Shown: positions 1 through 9,325, counted from the first letter of the stretch. The stretch: 64,000 bases of DNA from Streptomyces sp. NRRL S-646 (GCF_000720765.1 NZ_JODC01000023.1:49399-113398); one strand, 5' to 3'. The notes: generated from the sequence alone by a model not told the origin. Translations and numbers: made by a program.

Positions 1-2
1 AC

Positions 3-110
3 GCCGGACCCGGCTTCCCTCGCCATGCCACGAGGGCCGGCAGCGAGTGCAGGGTGAAAGGCGCCTTCACCGAGTTCCACGAGGGGATCGTGGCCGGCCG
101 TGTCCGGTGA
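3..110 (+). CDS. possible 3' end of an upstream gene, product unknown
   Basis: The frame entering from the left edge stays open to a TGA at 108-110 and shows G/C-rich third positions, ending in the residues EFHEGIVAGRVR. It could be the tail of a gene preceding the fructosidase. The fragment is too short to assign a family, and another frame is also open here, so this is only a candidate. Confidence 0.25.
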   Translation, partial: AGPGFPRHATRAGSECRVKGAFTEFHEGIVAGRVR

Positions 111-156
111 CCGTCCGTCCTCGCATGCTCCGCTGCACATACCGAAAGGCACGCGT

Positions 157-1632
157 GTGTCCACCGCGCCCCGCGATCCGTACCGGCCCGTCGCACATCT
201 GCGCCCGCCCCGGAACTGGATCAACGACCCCAACGGGCTGGTCTTCCATGACGGCCACTACCACGTCTTCCACCAGTACAACCCCTCTGGCGCGACGCAC
301 GCGAACATGCACTGGGGTCACTTCCGCAGCCCCGACCTGCTGAGCTGGGAGCCGCTGCCGATCGCCCTGTCCCCGACCCCGGGCGGCGTGGACGCCGACG
401 GCTGCTTCTCCGGCAACGCCGTCTCCGACGGCGACCGGCTGGTCGCCTTCTACTCCGCGAACCGCTGGGACCGCTCGCCCCAGCACCAGCCGGTCACCAC
501 CGCCACCTCCAGCGACGGCGGCCGGACCTTCGGCCCTCGGGGCCAACTGGTCATCCCCACATGGCCCGAGGGCTGCACCATGTACCGCGACCCCTATGTG
601 TGGCGGGACGGCGAGCGCTGGCGGATGCTGGTCGGCGCCGCTCTCACGGACGGCCGCGGCGCGGCCCTGCTCTACACGTCGCCCGACCTGGAGACCTGGA
701 CCTACCTGGGCCCCTTCGACGCCCGCGCGCAGGAGCCGGTCGGCGACAGCGGCCTGCACACCGGCGAGGGCTGGGAGTGCCCCCAGTACCTGCCGCCGCA
801 GTCCGGACGGCCCGGTGCCCTGATCTTCAGCGCGTGGAACGACCACGACGGCGCGCGCTGCGTCACCGCCCTGGTCGGCGAGGAACACGGCAACGCCTTC
901 GAGGCCGGCCCGCCCGCCTTCGTGGACCACGGCCCGGACTGCTACGCGCCCGCCCTGCTGCGCGCACCGGGCGGCCGATGGCTGCTGTGGGGCTGGTCCC
1001 CGGAAGCCCGCGAGGAAGACTGGGTGGTCGCGGACGGATGGGCCGGCGTACTGACCCTTCCGCGCGAGATCTCGGTCGCTGCCGACGGCACACTGCACCA
1101 GCAGCCCGCCACCGAACTCCTTGCCCTGCACGGCGAGTCGGCGCTCCACTCGGAAGGCGTGGCGCAAGGCCCGCAGCCCGTGGAACTGGGCAGTGTGGGC
1201 CGCGCCTTCGACCTGACGGCCCGTCTGGAGACGACCGGCGCGGCGAGCCTGCGCCTGCTCACCGACCCCGAAGGCTCGGAGTACCTCGACATCCGCCTCG
1301 ACGCCGCCGCGGGCGAGCTGGTCGTCGACCGCGACCACGCCTCGCTGGACACCCGCGCCCACGGCGGCTCCTACCGGATGCCCTGCCCCACCGGACAGCC
1401 GGTCGAACTGCGCCTGGTCGTCGACCACTCCCTCGCCGAGATCTTCCTGACCTCCACCGGCCAGGTGCTCACCCTGCGCTTCTATCCGACAGGAATCGGC
1501 CCTTGGCGGCTGCAGGCCCACACCGCGCCGGGCGCGCACCTGAGCCACGCGGTCGACGCCTGGGAGCTGCTGCCCCTCGTGGTCAAGGAGCCGAGCACCG
1601 GTCCCGAACTGCCGCAGGGGCAGCCCACATGA
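157..1632 (+). CDS. glycoside hydrolase family 32 beta-fructosidase
   Basis: The protein hydrolyses beta-fructosidic bonds such as sucrose, fructo-oligosaccharides or levan/inulin. The GH32 signatures appear in order: NWINDPNG near the N-terminus (Asp24 as nucleophile), FSGNA, RDP in MYRDPYVWRD, and WECP carrying the acid/base Glu. A C-terminal beta-sandwich follows, ending around AEIFLTSTGQVLTLRFYP. About 490 residues is normal for the family. I chose the GTG at 157 because GAAAGG lies just upstream; a GTG at 100 would add 19 residues with no family support. There is no signal peptide, so the enzyme looks cytoplasmic. It heads the sugar ABC genes at 1741-4990 and probably acts on the sugar they import. 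The exact substrate cannot be fixed from sequence. Confidence 0.93.
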   Translation: MSTAPRDPYRPVAHLRPPRNWINDPNGLVFHDGHYHVFHQYNPSGATHANMHWGHFRSPDLLSWEPLPIALSPTPGGVDADGCFSGNAVSDGDRLVAFYSANRWDRSPQHQPVTTATSSDGGRTFGPRGQLVIPTWPEGCTMYRDPYVWRDGERWRMLVGAALTDGRGAALLYTSPDLETWTYLGPFDARAQEPVGDSGLHTGEGWECPQYLPPQSGRPGALIFSAWNDHDGARCVTALVGEEHGNAFEAGPPAFVDHGPDCYAPALLRAPGGRWLLWGWSPEAREEDWVVADGWAGVLTLPREISVAADGTLHQQPATELLALHGESALHSEGVAQGPQPVELGSVGRAFDLTARLETTGAASLRLLTDPEGSEYLDIRLDAAAGELVVDRDHASLDTRAHGGSYRMPCPTGQPVELRLVVDHSLAEIFLTSTGQVLTLRFYPTGIGPWRLQAHTAPGAHLSHAVDAWELLPLVVKEPSTGPELPQGQPT

Positions 1633-1740
1633 CGGAGTCGTCGCCCGCGTCGCCGTACCGGCACGTGCCGATCCCGAATCCCCCCCATGCACCTGAGTAC
1701 CACCCACCCTCGCCCGCACCACACACCGGAGGCACCCACG

Positions 1741-3084
1741 ATGAACGCCGGCACCACAAGAGCCCGACGGACGGCCTGTACGGCCCTGGCCCTCGCCCTT
1801 CCGCTGGCCGCGCTCGCCGCCTGCGGCGGGGGCAGCGGCACCGGCGCCTCCGCCGAGCAGGGCAGCGGCACGGGCACCATCACCGTCTGGGCCCACCAGG
1901 GTCAGGCGAGTGAGGCGGCCGCCCTGCAGAGCGCGGTGAAGACCTTCAACTCCTCGCAGAAGAAGGTCAAGGTCAAGCTGACACTGATCCCCGACACCGA
2001 CTACACCAAGACCATCACTGCCACGGAGGCGTCCAGGCTGCCGGACGTGATGGAGTTCGACGGCCCGACTATGGCCAACTTCGTCTACAACAAGAAGCTC
2101 GCCCCGATCGACAGCTACGTCTCCGCCAGGACGCTGTCCAACGCCACCCCCGCCATCAAGGCCGAGGGCCGGTTCGAGGGCAAGCAGTACGGCCTCGGCA
2201 TGTACGACTCCGGGCTCGGCATCTACGGCAACAAGAAGCTGCTGGACGCGGCCGGCATCAAGTACCCCACCGGTCCGTCCGACAACTGGACCGCCACCGA
2301 GTTCACCGCCGCGGTGAAGAAGCTGGCCGCCGGGGACTCCGACGGCAAGAGCCTGGACCTGCAGGAGAGCGGCGGGTTCGCCAACGAGTGGGGCACCTAC
2401 GGCTTCGCCCCGGTCGTCTGGTCGGCGGGCGGCTCCCTGCTGAAGAACGGCAAGGCCGAAGGCGCCCTGGACACCCCGGCCGTGGTATCGGCGCTGAAGA
2501 CCTTCCAGTCCTGGAAGAAGTACGTCGATCCCAATACCGACGGCAACGCCTTCGCCAAGGGCCGTGTCGCCCTCAGCTGGGTCGGCCACTGGATGTACCC
2601 CGCCTACGGCAAGGCGCTCGGCAAGGACCTGGTCGTGCTGCCGCTGCCCGACTTCGGCAACGGCCCCAAGACCGGCCAGGGTTCGTGGGCGTGGGGCATC
2701 GGCGCCGACACCAAGAACGGCAAGGCCGCCGGCGCCTTCCTCGACTCCCTGCTGAACGACACCAACGTCACCGCGATGACCACGGCCAACGGCGCCCCTC
2801 CCGGCACCAGGACCGCGCTGGCCAAGAGCACTCTGTACAAGCAGGGCGGCCCCCTGCAGCTCTACGCCGACCAGCTCGCCAAGGCCTGCGGTGACACGAA
2901 CATCGACAAGTCCTGCGTCGCCGTGACCCGCCCGGTCACCGCCGGATACCCCACGGTCACCGCCAAGTTCTCGCAGGCGCTGAGCGACGTCTACGGCGGC
3001 GCCGACCCGAAGTCCGCCCTGAACAAGGCCGCCCGCGCCATCGACCAGGACTTCTCGGACAACGACGGCTACAAGCTGCAGTAG
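1741..3084 (+). CDS. sugar ABC transporter substrate-binding lipoprotein
   Basis: This is an extracellular solute-binding protein (MalE-like family 1). The start is fixed by GGAGG 8 nt before ATG 1741. The N-terminus is a lipoprotein signal: twin arginine-rich start, hydrophobic stretch, lipobox LAAC with the lipidated Cys at residue 28, then a Gly/Ser-rich linker. The mature part begins GTITVWAHQG, typical of carbohydrate-binding members, and the total of 447 residues fits. It lies between the fructosidase and two permeases, so a fructose-containing oligosaccharide is the likely ligand (inferred). A strong hairpin directly downstream may set its level above that of the permeases. Confidence 0.93.
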   Translation: MNAGTTRARRTACTALALALPLAALAACGGGSGTGASAEQGSGTGTITVWAHQGQASEAAALQSAVKTFNSSQKKVKVKLTLIPDTDYTKTITATEASRLPDVMEFDGPTMANFVYNKKLAPIDSYVSARTLSNATPAIKAEGRFEGKQYGLGMYDSGLGIYGNKKLLDAAGIKYPTGPSDNWTATEFTAAVKKLAAGDSDGKSLDLQESGGFANEWGTYGFAPVVWSAGGSLLKNGKAEGALDTPAVVSALKTFQSWKKYVDPNTDGNAFAKGRVALSWVGHWMYPAYGKALGKDLVVLPLPDFGNGPKTGQGSWAWGIGADTKNGKAAGAFLDSLLNDTNVTAMTTANGAPPGTRTALAKSTLYKQGGPLQLYADQLAKACGDTNIDKSCVAVTRPVTAGYPTVTAKFSQALSDVYGGADPKSALNKAARAIDQDFSDNDGYKLQ

Positions 3085-3097
3085 CGGCATCCAGCAG

Positions 3098-3140
3098 CCG
3101 GGAGGGACGGACTCACTCTGACAGCGCCCGTCCCTCCCGG
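3098..3140 (+). terminator. intraoperonic hairpin between binding protein and permease genes
   Basis: A perfect 13-bp inverted repeat, CCGGGAGGGACGG at 3098-3110 and its complement at 3128-3140, encloses a 17-nt loop. It starts 13 nt after the binding-protein stop and ends 21 nt before the permease start. No U-run follows. In binding-protein operons such hairpins often protect or partly terminate the upstream mRNA so that binding protein exceeds permease; that role here is inferred. Confidence 0.6.
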
Positions 3141-3161
3141 CCGGGAAGAGGACACCCCACC

Positions 3162-4151
3162 GTGACCACCGTGAACCCCGCACCCGCCACGCCCGACCGG
3201 CGGAGGCCGAGCCCACCACCGCCGTCCGCCAAGCCCGTACGGCCTCGCCGCGCGAACCGCGACCGGGTGCACGGACTGCTGATGTCCGCACCCGCGCTCG
3301 GCGGACTGATCGCCTTCGTCGCCGTGCCGTTCGTGTACGCCGTCGTCCTGTCCTTCTACAACGTGCGGCTCGGCTCCCCGCTCCCGCCGCGCTTCTTCGG
3401 CATCGAGCAGTACCGGCGCATCTTCACCGACCCGGACATGTCCGGTCCGTTCCTGCGGGCCCTGCTGAACAACCTGACCTTCGCCGTGGTCGTCGTACCC
3501 CTGCAGACGGGGCTGGCCCTTGCCCTGGCGATCCTGCTCAACCGCAAACTCAAGGCGATCGGCGTCTTCCGGTCCCTTTTCTTCCTGCCGGTCGTCTTCC
3601 CCATGGCCCTCGTCGCGGTCATCTGGCGGCTCATCCTCGCCCGCAGCGGCGACGGCCTGCTCAACTCCGCGCTGCACGCGGTGAGTTTCGGCAACTGGGG
3701 CGCCTTCGACTGGCTCGGCGACGGCCTCACCGCCATGGCCTCGATCATCGTGCTGTCCGTGTGGCAGGGCGTCGGCTTCCAGATGGTCATCCTGCTCGCC
3801 GGCCTCCAGCAGATCCCCGGCGAACTCTACGAGGCCGCCCAACTCGACCGTGCCTCGCGCTGGCAGCAGTTCCGGAACGTCACCCTGCCCGGCATCCGCG
3901 GCACCCTCGTCTTCGTGGCCATGCTGACCTCCGTCCTCTCCTTCCGCGTCTTCGACCAGGTCTATGTCCTCGTCCACGGCGGCGGACTCGACGAGGACGC
4001 CACCCGCACCGTGATGTACCAGGCCGTCACCACCGCTTTCGACCAGAACAACATCGGCCAGGCGTCCGCGATCACCGTCGTCTTCTTCCTGATCGTCGTC
4101 GTTCTGACCCTCATCCAGCGCCGCGTCGTCCGCCCCGGCAACGAGGACTGA
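3162..4151 (+). CDS. sugar ABC transporter permease (MalF-type)
   Basis: This is an integral membrane permease of the carbohydrate uptake-1 group. It starts at a GTG preceded by GGGAAGAGGA. A Pro/Arg-rich cytoplasmic tail of about 35 residues precedes six predicted membrane segments. The EAA loop that docks the ATPase is clear: EAAQLDRASRWQQFRNVTLPGI. The next permease starts 2 nt after its stop, so the two are co-translated and form a heterodimer. No ATP-binding gene is present; streptomycetes commonly share the MsiK ATPase among such transporters. Confidence 0.93.
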   Translation: MTTVNPAPATPDRRRPSPPPPSAKPVRPRRANRDRVHGLLMSAPALGGLIAFVAVPFVYAVVLSFYNVRLGSPLPPRFFGIEQYRRIFTDPDMSGPFLRALLNNLTFAVVVVPLQTGLALALAILLNRKLKAIGVFRSLFFLPVVFPMALVAVIWRLILARSGDGLLNSALHAVSFGNWGAFDWLGDGLTAMASIIVLSVWQGVGFQMVILLAGLQQIPGELYEAAQLDRASRWQQFRNVTLPGIRGTLVFVAMLTSVLSFRVFDQVYVLVHGGGLDEDATRTVMYQAVTTAFDQNNIGQASAITVVFFLIVVVLTLIQRRVVRPGNED

Positions 4152-4153
4152 TC

Positions 4154-4990
4154 ATGACCAGCACACCCCTGCGCCGCTTCTTCGACTACGCCGTCCTCAG
4201 CGTCCTGGCGTTCGTCTTCGTCCTGCCGGTCCTCTACCTGGTCCTCGGCAGCTTCAAGCCGTCCGACCAGGTCCTCAGCGGCCTGACCGGCTTCCTCCCC
4301 ACCCACCTGTCGTTCGACAACTACCGCGCCGTGCTGAACAGCTTCGACTCCGACGCCACCGGCTACTTCTGGCGCTTCATGGGCATCTCACTGCTCGTGG
4401 CCACGGTCGTGGTGCTGGGCAACCTGATCGTCAACTCCATGGCCGCGTACGGCCTCACCCGTCTGCGCTGGCGCGGCCAGCGCGCCGTCTTCACCCTCGT
4501 GCTGGTGCTGATGCTGGTGCCGTTCGAAGCGGTCGCCGTCCCGCTGTTCTACATGCTCAACGACCAGCGCAACACCGTCTACATCCAGGCCCTCCCCTTC
4601 ATCGCCAACGCCTTCTCCATCTACCAGTTCGCGACGTTCTTCCGCGCGATCCCGCCGAGCATCGAAGAGGCCGCCCGCATCGACGGCGCCGGTCCCTGGC
4701 GCACCTTCTTCGCGATCATCGTCCCGATGTCGAAGCCGGTGTTCGCCTCGGTCGCGGTCCTGACGTTCCTCACCCAGTGGGGAGCCTTCCTGTGGCCGGT
4801 CCTGATGGTCTCCGACCCGTCGGTGCGCCCGCTGCCGCTGGAGATGAGCGTCTTCCAGGGCCAGATGCCCGTCGACTGGGGTCAGGTTCTCGCCTTCGGC
4901 GTCCTCCTCGTCCTGCCCGTGCTGATCGTCTTCGCGTTCTTCCAGCGCTGGTTCGTCCAGGGCGTGGCAAGCTCGGCCGTCAAGGGCTGA
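4154..4990 (+). CDS. sugar ABC transporter permease (MalG-type)
   Basis: Second permease subunit, 278 residues with six predicted membrane segments. The start ATG 4154 lies 2 nt after the stop of the preceding permease. The N-terminus runs into a membrane helix (YAVLSVLAFVFVLPVLYLVL), and the ATPase-docking EAA loop reads EEAARIDGAGPWRTFFAIIV. Together with the upstream permease and lipoprotein it makes an importer lacking only its ATPase. It is the last gene of the operon; a hairpin follows at 5008-5047. Confidence 0.93.
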   Translation: MTSTPLRRFFDYAVLSVLAFVFVLPVLYLVLGSFKPSDQVLSGLTGFLPTHLSFDNYRAVLNSFDSDATGYFWRFMGISLLVATVVVLGNLIVNSMAAYGLTRLRWRGQRAVFTLVLVLMLVPFEAVAVPLFYMLNDQRNTVYIQALPFIANAFSIYQFATFFRAIPPSIEEAARIDGAGPWRTFFAIIVPMSKPVFASVAVLTFLTQWGAFLWPVLMVSDPSVRPLPLEMSVFQGQMPVDWGQVLAFGVLLVLPVLIVFAFFQRWFVQGVASSAVKG

Positions 4991-5007
4991 GTTGCCGGGT
5001 GCGGGTC

Positions 5008-5047
5008 GCATGGCGTTCTGCGGGACTCCCCGGCAGCGACGCCATGC
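5008..5047 (+). terminator. candidate terminator of the sugar operon
   Basis: GCATGGCGT (5008-5016) pairs perfectly with ACGCCATGC (5039-5047). The enclosed sequence can extend the stem with CTGC-GGG against CCC-GCAG. It begins 17 nt after the last permease stop and has no U-tail, as is common for actinobacterial terminators. Confidence 0.6.
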
Positions 5048-5264
5048 GCTGCATTCCACCGCGGGGACCCTACGAAGATTTTGCGAACTCGCGGGGACCG
5101 CATGAACCGCCTACCACCTGCCTGAAGTCCCGTTTGTCCGGCTGTGCTTCGGGCCGGTAATCCCGTGTTCACCGACCTTCTCTTCCTGGGCGTTCTACGC
5201 GCGTGGTGTCATGCCCACGCTCACCCACCCCCCACGTGGGCATCAACTCGACCAGGAGTCACGC

Positions 5265-6257
5265 ATGCTGTGGAAGGTCATCGGGCGCGCGGGTGTCGCC
5301 CTGGCGGCCGGCGCCGCCGTCGTCGCCACCGCCGTCCCCGCGAACGCGGCGAGCTACACCGCGTTCGCCTTCTCTCAGAGCGGCAGCCAGCCGGACATCT
5401 ACGACTTCATCGACTCGGCCACCACCTCCCTCGACATGACCATGTACGAGCTGGAGGACACCACGGCCGTCAACGACCTCATAGCGCTGGAGAACAAGGG
5501 CGTCACCGTGCGGGTGGTCCTCGACCGCCAGCACAAGACCGCCAACAACTCGGCGTACACCGCCCTGACGAACGCGGGCGTGGGGGTGGTGTGGTCGTCG
5601 TCGAGCTTCGTCTACACCCACCAGAAGACGATCACGGTGGACGCCACCAAGTCGCTGGTCCTCACGGGCAATCTCACCTCGCAGTACTACGCGACCGGCC
5701 GCGACTACGGCGTCTTCACCGACGACACCCGTGACGTCGCCGCGATCGAGAAGGTCTTCAACGCCGACTACGCGGGCACCTCGATCACGCCGACCGACGG
5801 CGACCACCTGCTCTGGTCGCCCAACGACTCCCGCAGCCGCCTGCTGTCCGTGATCAACTCCGCCACCAAGACGCTCGACGTCGAGGAACTGGAGTTCAGC
5901 GACAGCACGGTGGTCGACGCCATCGCGGCAAGAGCGAAGGCGGGTGTGACCGTGCGGGTGGTCCTGGAGACGCCGGGCGACTACTCCAGCGAGGTCTCCG
6001 AGATCGAGGCGGCGGGCGGCACCGTCGTCGGCTACTCCGACCCCAACGGCTTCTACATCCACGCCAAGGCCATGGTCGCCGACTACGGGCTGTCCACCCA
6101 GGAGGTGGAGGCGGGCTCCATGAACATCAGCAGCAACTCCCTTTCCAACAATAGGGAGTTGGGCATCATCCTCACCGGCACGGGGGTGGCCCAGTCCGTG
6201 GCCACGACCGTGGAGACGACGTTCAACAGCGACTACGCGGGCGGTACCGCGGCGTAA
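5265..6257 (+). CDS. secreted phospholipase D-family protein with two HKD motifs
   Basis: The start ATG has AGGAG 8 nt upstream. A Sec signal peptide ends at an ANA site (PANA before ASYTAFAFS). Two HxKx4D catalytic motifs define the PLD superfamily: HQKTITVD in the first half and HAKAMVAD in the second, each followed by the expected Gly/Asn strand (LTGNLT, GSMNIS). The 330-residue, two-motif layout fits secreted PLD-like enzymes, including single-domain nucleases and cardiolipin-synthase relatives. Substrate cannot be told from sequence: phospholipid cleavage or extracellular nuclease are both possible. It is monocistronic and convergent with the response-regulator gene. Confidence 0.88.
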   Translation: MLWKVIGRAGVALAAGAAVVATAVPANAASYTAFAFSQSGSQPDIYDFIDSATTSLDMTMYELEDTTAVNDLIALENKGVTVRVVLDRQHKTANNSAYTALTNAGVGVVWSSSSFVYTHQKTITVDATKSLVLTGNLTSQYYATGRDYGVFTDDTRDVAAIEKVFNADYAGTSITPTDGDHLLWSPNDSRSRLLSVINSATKTLDVEELEFSDSTVVDAIAARAKAGVTVRVVLETPGDYSSEVSEIEAAGGTVVGYSDPNGFYIHAKAMVADYGLSTQEVEAGSMNISSNSLSNNRELGIILTGTGVAQSVATTVETTFNSDYAGGTAA

Positions 6258-6295
6258 GCGCTCCTCTGGGGGTGCGGGGTGACATTGCGGGCCAG

Positions 6296-6363
6296 TGGGG
6301 GCTGGTCGCGCCCACGCGGCGAAGCCGCATGTCGATATTGCCCCGCGCCCCTACGGGGGCGCT
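6296..6363 (+). repeat. dispersed intergenic palindromic repeat, copy 1
   Basis: The unit contains GCTGGTCGCGCCCACGCGGC, then a short GCCGCAT arm, then a GC-rich hairpin (GCGCCCCTACGGGGGCGC). The same unit recurs at 14799-14866 and, inverted, at 30649-30725. This copy lies between two convergent genes, where it could serve as a bidirectional terminator. Confidence 0.7.
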
Positions 6364-6378
6364 ACGGGTCGTCGGCGG

Positions 6379-7056
6379 TCACTCGAAGCGGTGATCCCCG
6401 CCGCGCGGCGCCACCAGCCCCGACTCATACGCGAACACCACCAACTGGGCCCGGTCCCGTGCCCCCAGTTTCGTCATCGCCCGGCTGATGTGGGTCTTCG
6501 CCGTGAGCGGGCTGATGACCATGTGCGCGGCGATCTCCTCGTTCGACAGACCACGCGCCGCCAGGGCCGTCACTTCGCGTTCGCGGCGGGTGAGGCAGTC
6601 CAGGCCGGGTGCCGTCGACCGGTCCGGTGGGCGGGAGACGAACTCGCCGATCAGGGTGCGGGTGACCGACGGTGAGAGCAGGGCCTCGCCGTGGGCCACT
6701 ACCTCGATGGCCTGGAGCAGGTCGGCCGGTTCGGTGTCCTTGAGGAGAAAGCCGCTGGCGCCCGCCCGCAGGGCCTCGAAGACGTACTCGTCGAGGCCGT
6801 AGTTGGTGAGGATCACGACGCGTACGGCGGACAGGGCGGGGTCGGCGGCGATCCGCCGGGTCGCCTCGATGCCCGTCATCACCGGCATCTGCACGTCGAT
6901 CAGTGCGATGTCCGGCAGATGTGCGCGGACGAGGGCCAGGCCCTGTTCGCCGTCCGCGGCCTCGCCGACCACCTCAAGGCCGTCCTCGGCCTCCAGCAGG
7001 GCCCGGAATCCGGCGCGCATGAGGGCCTGGTCGTCGACGAGGGCGACCCGGATCAT
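6379..7056 (-). CDS. NarL/LuxR-family response regulator
   Basis: DNA-binding response regulator of 225 residues. The receiver domain has the acidic pair Asp8/Asp9, phospho-acceptor Asp54 (ALIDVQMP), Thr84 and Lys106. The C-terminal LuxR-type helix-turn-helix runs from LTRREREV to the recognition segment TAKTHISRAMTKLG. It is the cognate partner of the histidine kinase upstream, whose stop overlaps this start by 4 nt (ATGA). Targets are not evident; the divergent AhpD-like/methyltransferase pair is the closest candidate. Confidence 0.93.
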   Translation of the reverse strand: MIRVALVDDQALMRAGFRALLEAEDGLEVVGEAADGEQGLALVRAHLPDIALIDVQMPVMTGIEATRRIAADPALSAVRVVILTNYGLDEYVFEALRAGASGFLLKDTEPADLLQAIEVVAHGEALLSPSVTRTLIGEFVSRPPDRSTAPGLDCLTRREREVTALAARGLSNEEIAAHMVISPLTAKTHISRAMTKLGARDRAQLVVFAYESGLVAPRGGDHRFE

Positions 7057-8156
7057 CGCGTCTCCCCCAGCGGCAGCCGGGCCCGCACCTCGAAGCCGCC
7101 CTCCGCTCTCGGCCCGGCGTGCAGGGTCCCGCCCAGCGCCGACACTCTCTCGCGCATGCCGGTGAGGCCCACGCCGGGTGCGGGCGGACGGTCCGGGTCG
7201 GCGCTGCCGTCGTCCTCGACTCGTATCGTCAAGTCATCGTCCCCATAGGCGAGTTGGACACCGACCTTGGCTGCTCCCGCGTGCCGGGCCGCGTTGGTCA
7301 GGGCCTCCTGGACGATGCGGTACACCGCACGGTCGACCGTCGCCGCCAGGGGCCGTTCCTCACCGGTCACCGTCAGCTCCACCGCGAGGCCCGCCGCGCA
7401 GGCGCGCTCCACCAGTAGAGCGGGCGTGCCGGTCGGCTCGTCTGTGCGCAGGATCTCCAGGGTGGCGCGCAGTTCGCGCATGGCCTCGCCGCTCGCGTCC
7501 TGGATGGCGAGCAGCGCGGGCGGTATCTCCTCGCCGCGCTTGCGGGCGAGGTGCACCGCGACTCCCGCCTGGAGCTTGACGATCGAGATGCTGTGGGTGA
7601 GCGAGTCGTGCAACTCGCGGGCTATGCGCAGGCGTTCCTCGCCCGCACGGCGCAGGGCCGCCTCCTCCCGGGTGCGTTCGGCCTCCAGGGCGCGCTGTTC
7701 GGTCTGGCGCAGATACGCCTGCCAGTTGCGGTCCGCCATGCCCGCGACCACCGCGGACAGGAACCAGCCCGCGAGCAGCGCGGTCCGTTCGACGACCTCC
7801 TGGGTAGTAGGCCCGGTCGCGAAGTATGCCGCCAGGAACACACCGCTCGTGGCGGCCGCATACCCGCGGTGCCCCAGCCGGACCGCCGTGAGCGCGGCCG
7901 CGAACACAGGCAGGGCGGAGACCGGTCCCGGGTGGGCGTGCAGGACGTAGGCGCCGCCGCTCGCCGCCGCCACGGCCAGAACTGCGCGCGGGGCGGCACG
8001 GTGGAACGCCAGGGCGGCCGAACTCACCGCGATCAGCGCGTAGTCGACGGCGGTGGTGTCCGAGTCGAAGGCGGCCGTGGTCATGACGAGGGCGCCGACG
8101 ACGACCGCGAGGGCCACGTCGGCGAGGTACCTGCGCAAGACCGGGTGCCCGCCCAT
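7053..8156 (-). CDS. sensor histidine kinase (HisKA_3/NarX-DesK type)
   Basis: Membrane sensor kinase of 367 residues. The N-terminal ~150 residues hold about five hydrophobic segments with no large extracytoplasmic domain. A dimerisation/phospho-acceptor helix with RELHDSLTHSISIVKLQ (His of ELHD) follows. The HATPase domain contains the N-box NAARHAG and the G-box region GVGLTGMRERVSALGG. Start chosen at ATG 8156; a longer frame would add about 59 non-homologous residues. It is coupled to the response regulator by a 4-nt overlap. The short loops suggest it senses membrane state or drugs (inference). Confidence 0.92.
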   Translation of the reverse strand: MGGHPVLRRYLADVALAVVVGALVMTTAAFDSDTTAVDYALIAVSSAALAFHRAAPRAVLAVAAASGGAYVLHAHPGPVSALPVFAAALTAVRLGHRGYAAATSGVFLAAYFATGPTTQEVVERTALLAGWFLSAVVAGMADRNWQAYLRQTEQRALEAERTREEAALRRAGEERLRIARELHDSLTHSISIVKLQAGVAVHLARKRGEEIPPALLAIQDASGEAMRELRATLEILRTDEPTGTPALLVERACAAGLAVELTVTGEERPLAATVDRAVYRIVQEALTNAARHAGAAKVGVQLAYGDDDLTIRVEDDGSADPDRPPAPGVGLTGMRERVSALGGTLHAGPRAEGGFEVRARLPLGETR

Positions 8157-8323
8157 GCACGCACAGTAGACGGCGGCACCGACAACGGCGTCAGACCTGT
8201 GGACGGCTCTGCGGCTACTCCTCCCGTAGTAGTGCCCTGGCCCGCCGCGCCCCTCAGTCGCAGTGCGGACTGTCTTCGGCCGTACGACGACCGCGCCCGC
8301 CCCCGAGGCGCACGCTGCTGCCC

Positions 8324-9325
8324 ATGTCCACACCCTTCCGCTTCACCGAACCCCTGCCGCCCAAGGCGGCCACCGGCCGCGTCGCCGAGGTGTACGAGCA
8401 GCTCTCCCGCGACTTCGGCATCGACAGGGCGGCCACCTTCGTGGTGCTGTCCTCCGCGCCCGAAATCCTCACCCCCGCCTGGGCGTTGATGCGCGAGTCA
8501 CTGATCGCCGGCCCGGGCAGCCGCACCGGCAAGGAGCTGGCGGCCTACGGGGTGTCGCGCGCCAACAAGTGCCCGTTCTGTGTGGACGCGCACACGGTCC
8601 TGCTGCACGCCACCGGCGACCACGCCCTCGCCGAACGACTGGCCCGGGGCGAGCAGCCGGAGCGCGAGGAGCACGCGCGCGTACTGACGTGGGGGCAGCA
8701 CACGCGCGTGCCGGGCGCCGGCCTGATGTCGTACCCGTTCCCGCACGAGCACGCCCCGGCCTACATCGGCACCGTGCTCGCCTTCCACTTCATCAACCGG
8801 ATCGTGTCGGCCCTGCTGACCGAGCAGTTGCTGCCGGGCAACGCCCAGCGGTGGCGCCCGGTACGGAGCCTCGCGGGCCGCTCGCTCGCCCGGACCGTAC
8901 GCCGGACCGCCGTGCCCGGCGCTGCTCTCGCCCTCCTCGACGATCCGGCCCCGGGACCGGCGTGGGCGGCCGGCACGACCGTCGGCCCGGCCTACGCCGC
9001 ACTCCGGTCGGCGACCGCGGCCGGCGCAGGCCTGCTCGACGCCGACGAGCAGGCCCTCGTACGGGAGACCCTGTGGGACTGGGACGGCTCGCACCCGCCC
9101 CTGGCGTGGGCCGGGCTCCCGGACCGCCGGGAGCACCCCGCAGCGCGGCTCGCGCTGCTGGCCGCCCTCGCGCCGTACCGCATCACCGAGGAGGACGTGA
9201 CGGCCTGGCGCCGGCCGGAGCACACCGACCACTGCCTCGTCCACCTCGTCTCCTACGGCGCCTTCGCCGCCGTGGACCGCATGGAGAGCTCGTTCAGTCT
9301 GCACGCCGCCCGGGAGACGTCATGA
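8324..9325 (+). CDS. AhpD-like/carboxymuconolactone decarboxylase-fold protein
   Basis: The 333-residue protein has an AhpD-type core with the motif NKCPFCVDAH; Cys83, Cys86 and His90 match the alkylhydroperoxidase redox/proton-relay centre. A second half repeats the fold more loosely (TDHCLVHLVSYGAFAAVDR near the end). The usual AhpD is about half this length, so this is a longer actinobacterial form. It is likely an antioxidant peroxidase-like enzyme. It is divergent from the two-component genes and overlaps the next gene by ATGA, so it and the methyltransferase form a unit. Confidence 0.8.
   Translation: MSTPFRFTEPLPPKAATGRVAEVYEQLSRDFGIDRAATFVVLSSAPEILTPAWALMRESLIAGPGSRTGKELAAYGVSRANKCPFCVDAHTVLLHATGDHALAERLARGEQPEREEHARVLTWGQHTRVPGAGLMSYPFPHEHAPAYIGTVLAFHFINRIVSALLTEQLLPGNAQRWRPVRSLAGRSLARTVRRTAVPGAALALLDDPAPGPAWAAGTTVGPAYAALRSATAAGAGLLDADEQALVRETLWDWDGSHPPLAWAGLPDRREHPAARLALLAALAPYRITEEDVTAWRRPEHTDHCLVHLVSYGAFAAVDRMESSFSLHAARETS

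Noticed and set aside
67..3291. 1074-codon open frame on the minus strand opposite the fructosidase and sugar-binding genes
   Set aside because: It is a shadow frame created by GC-biased codons of two well-supported plus-strand genes, and its residues show no family motifs.
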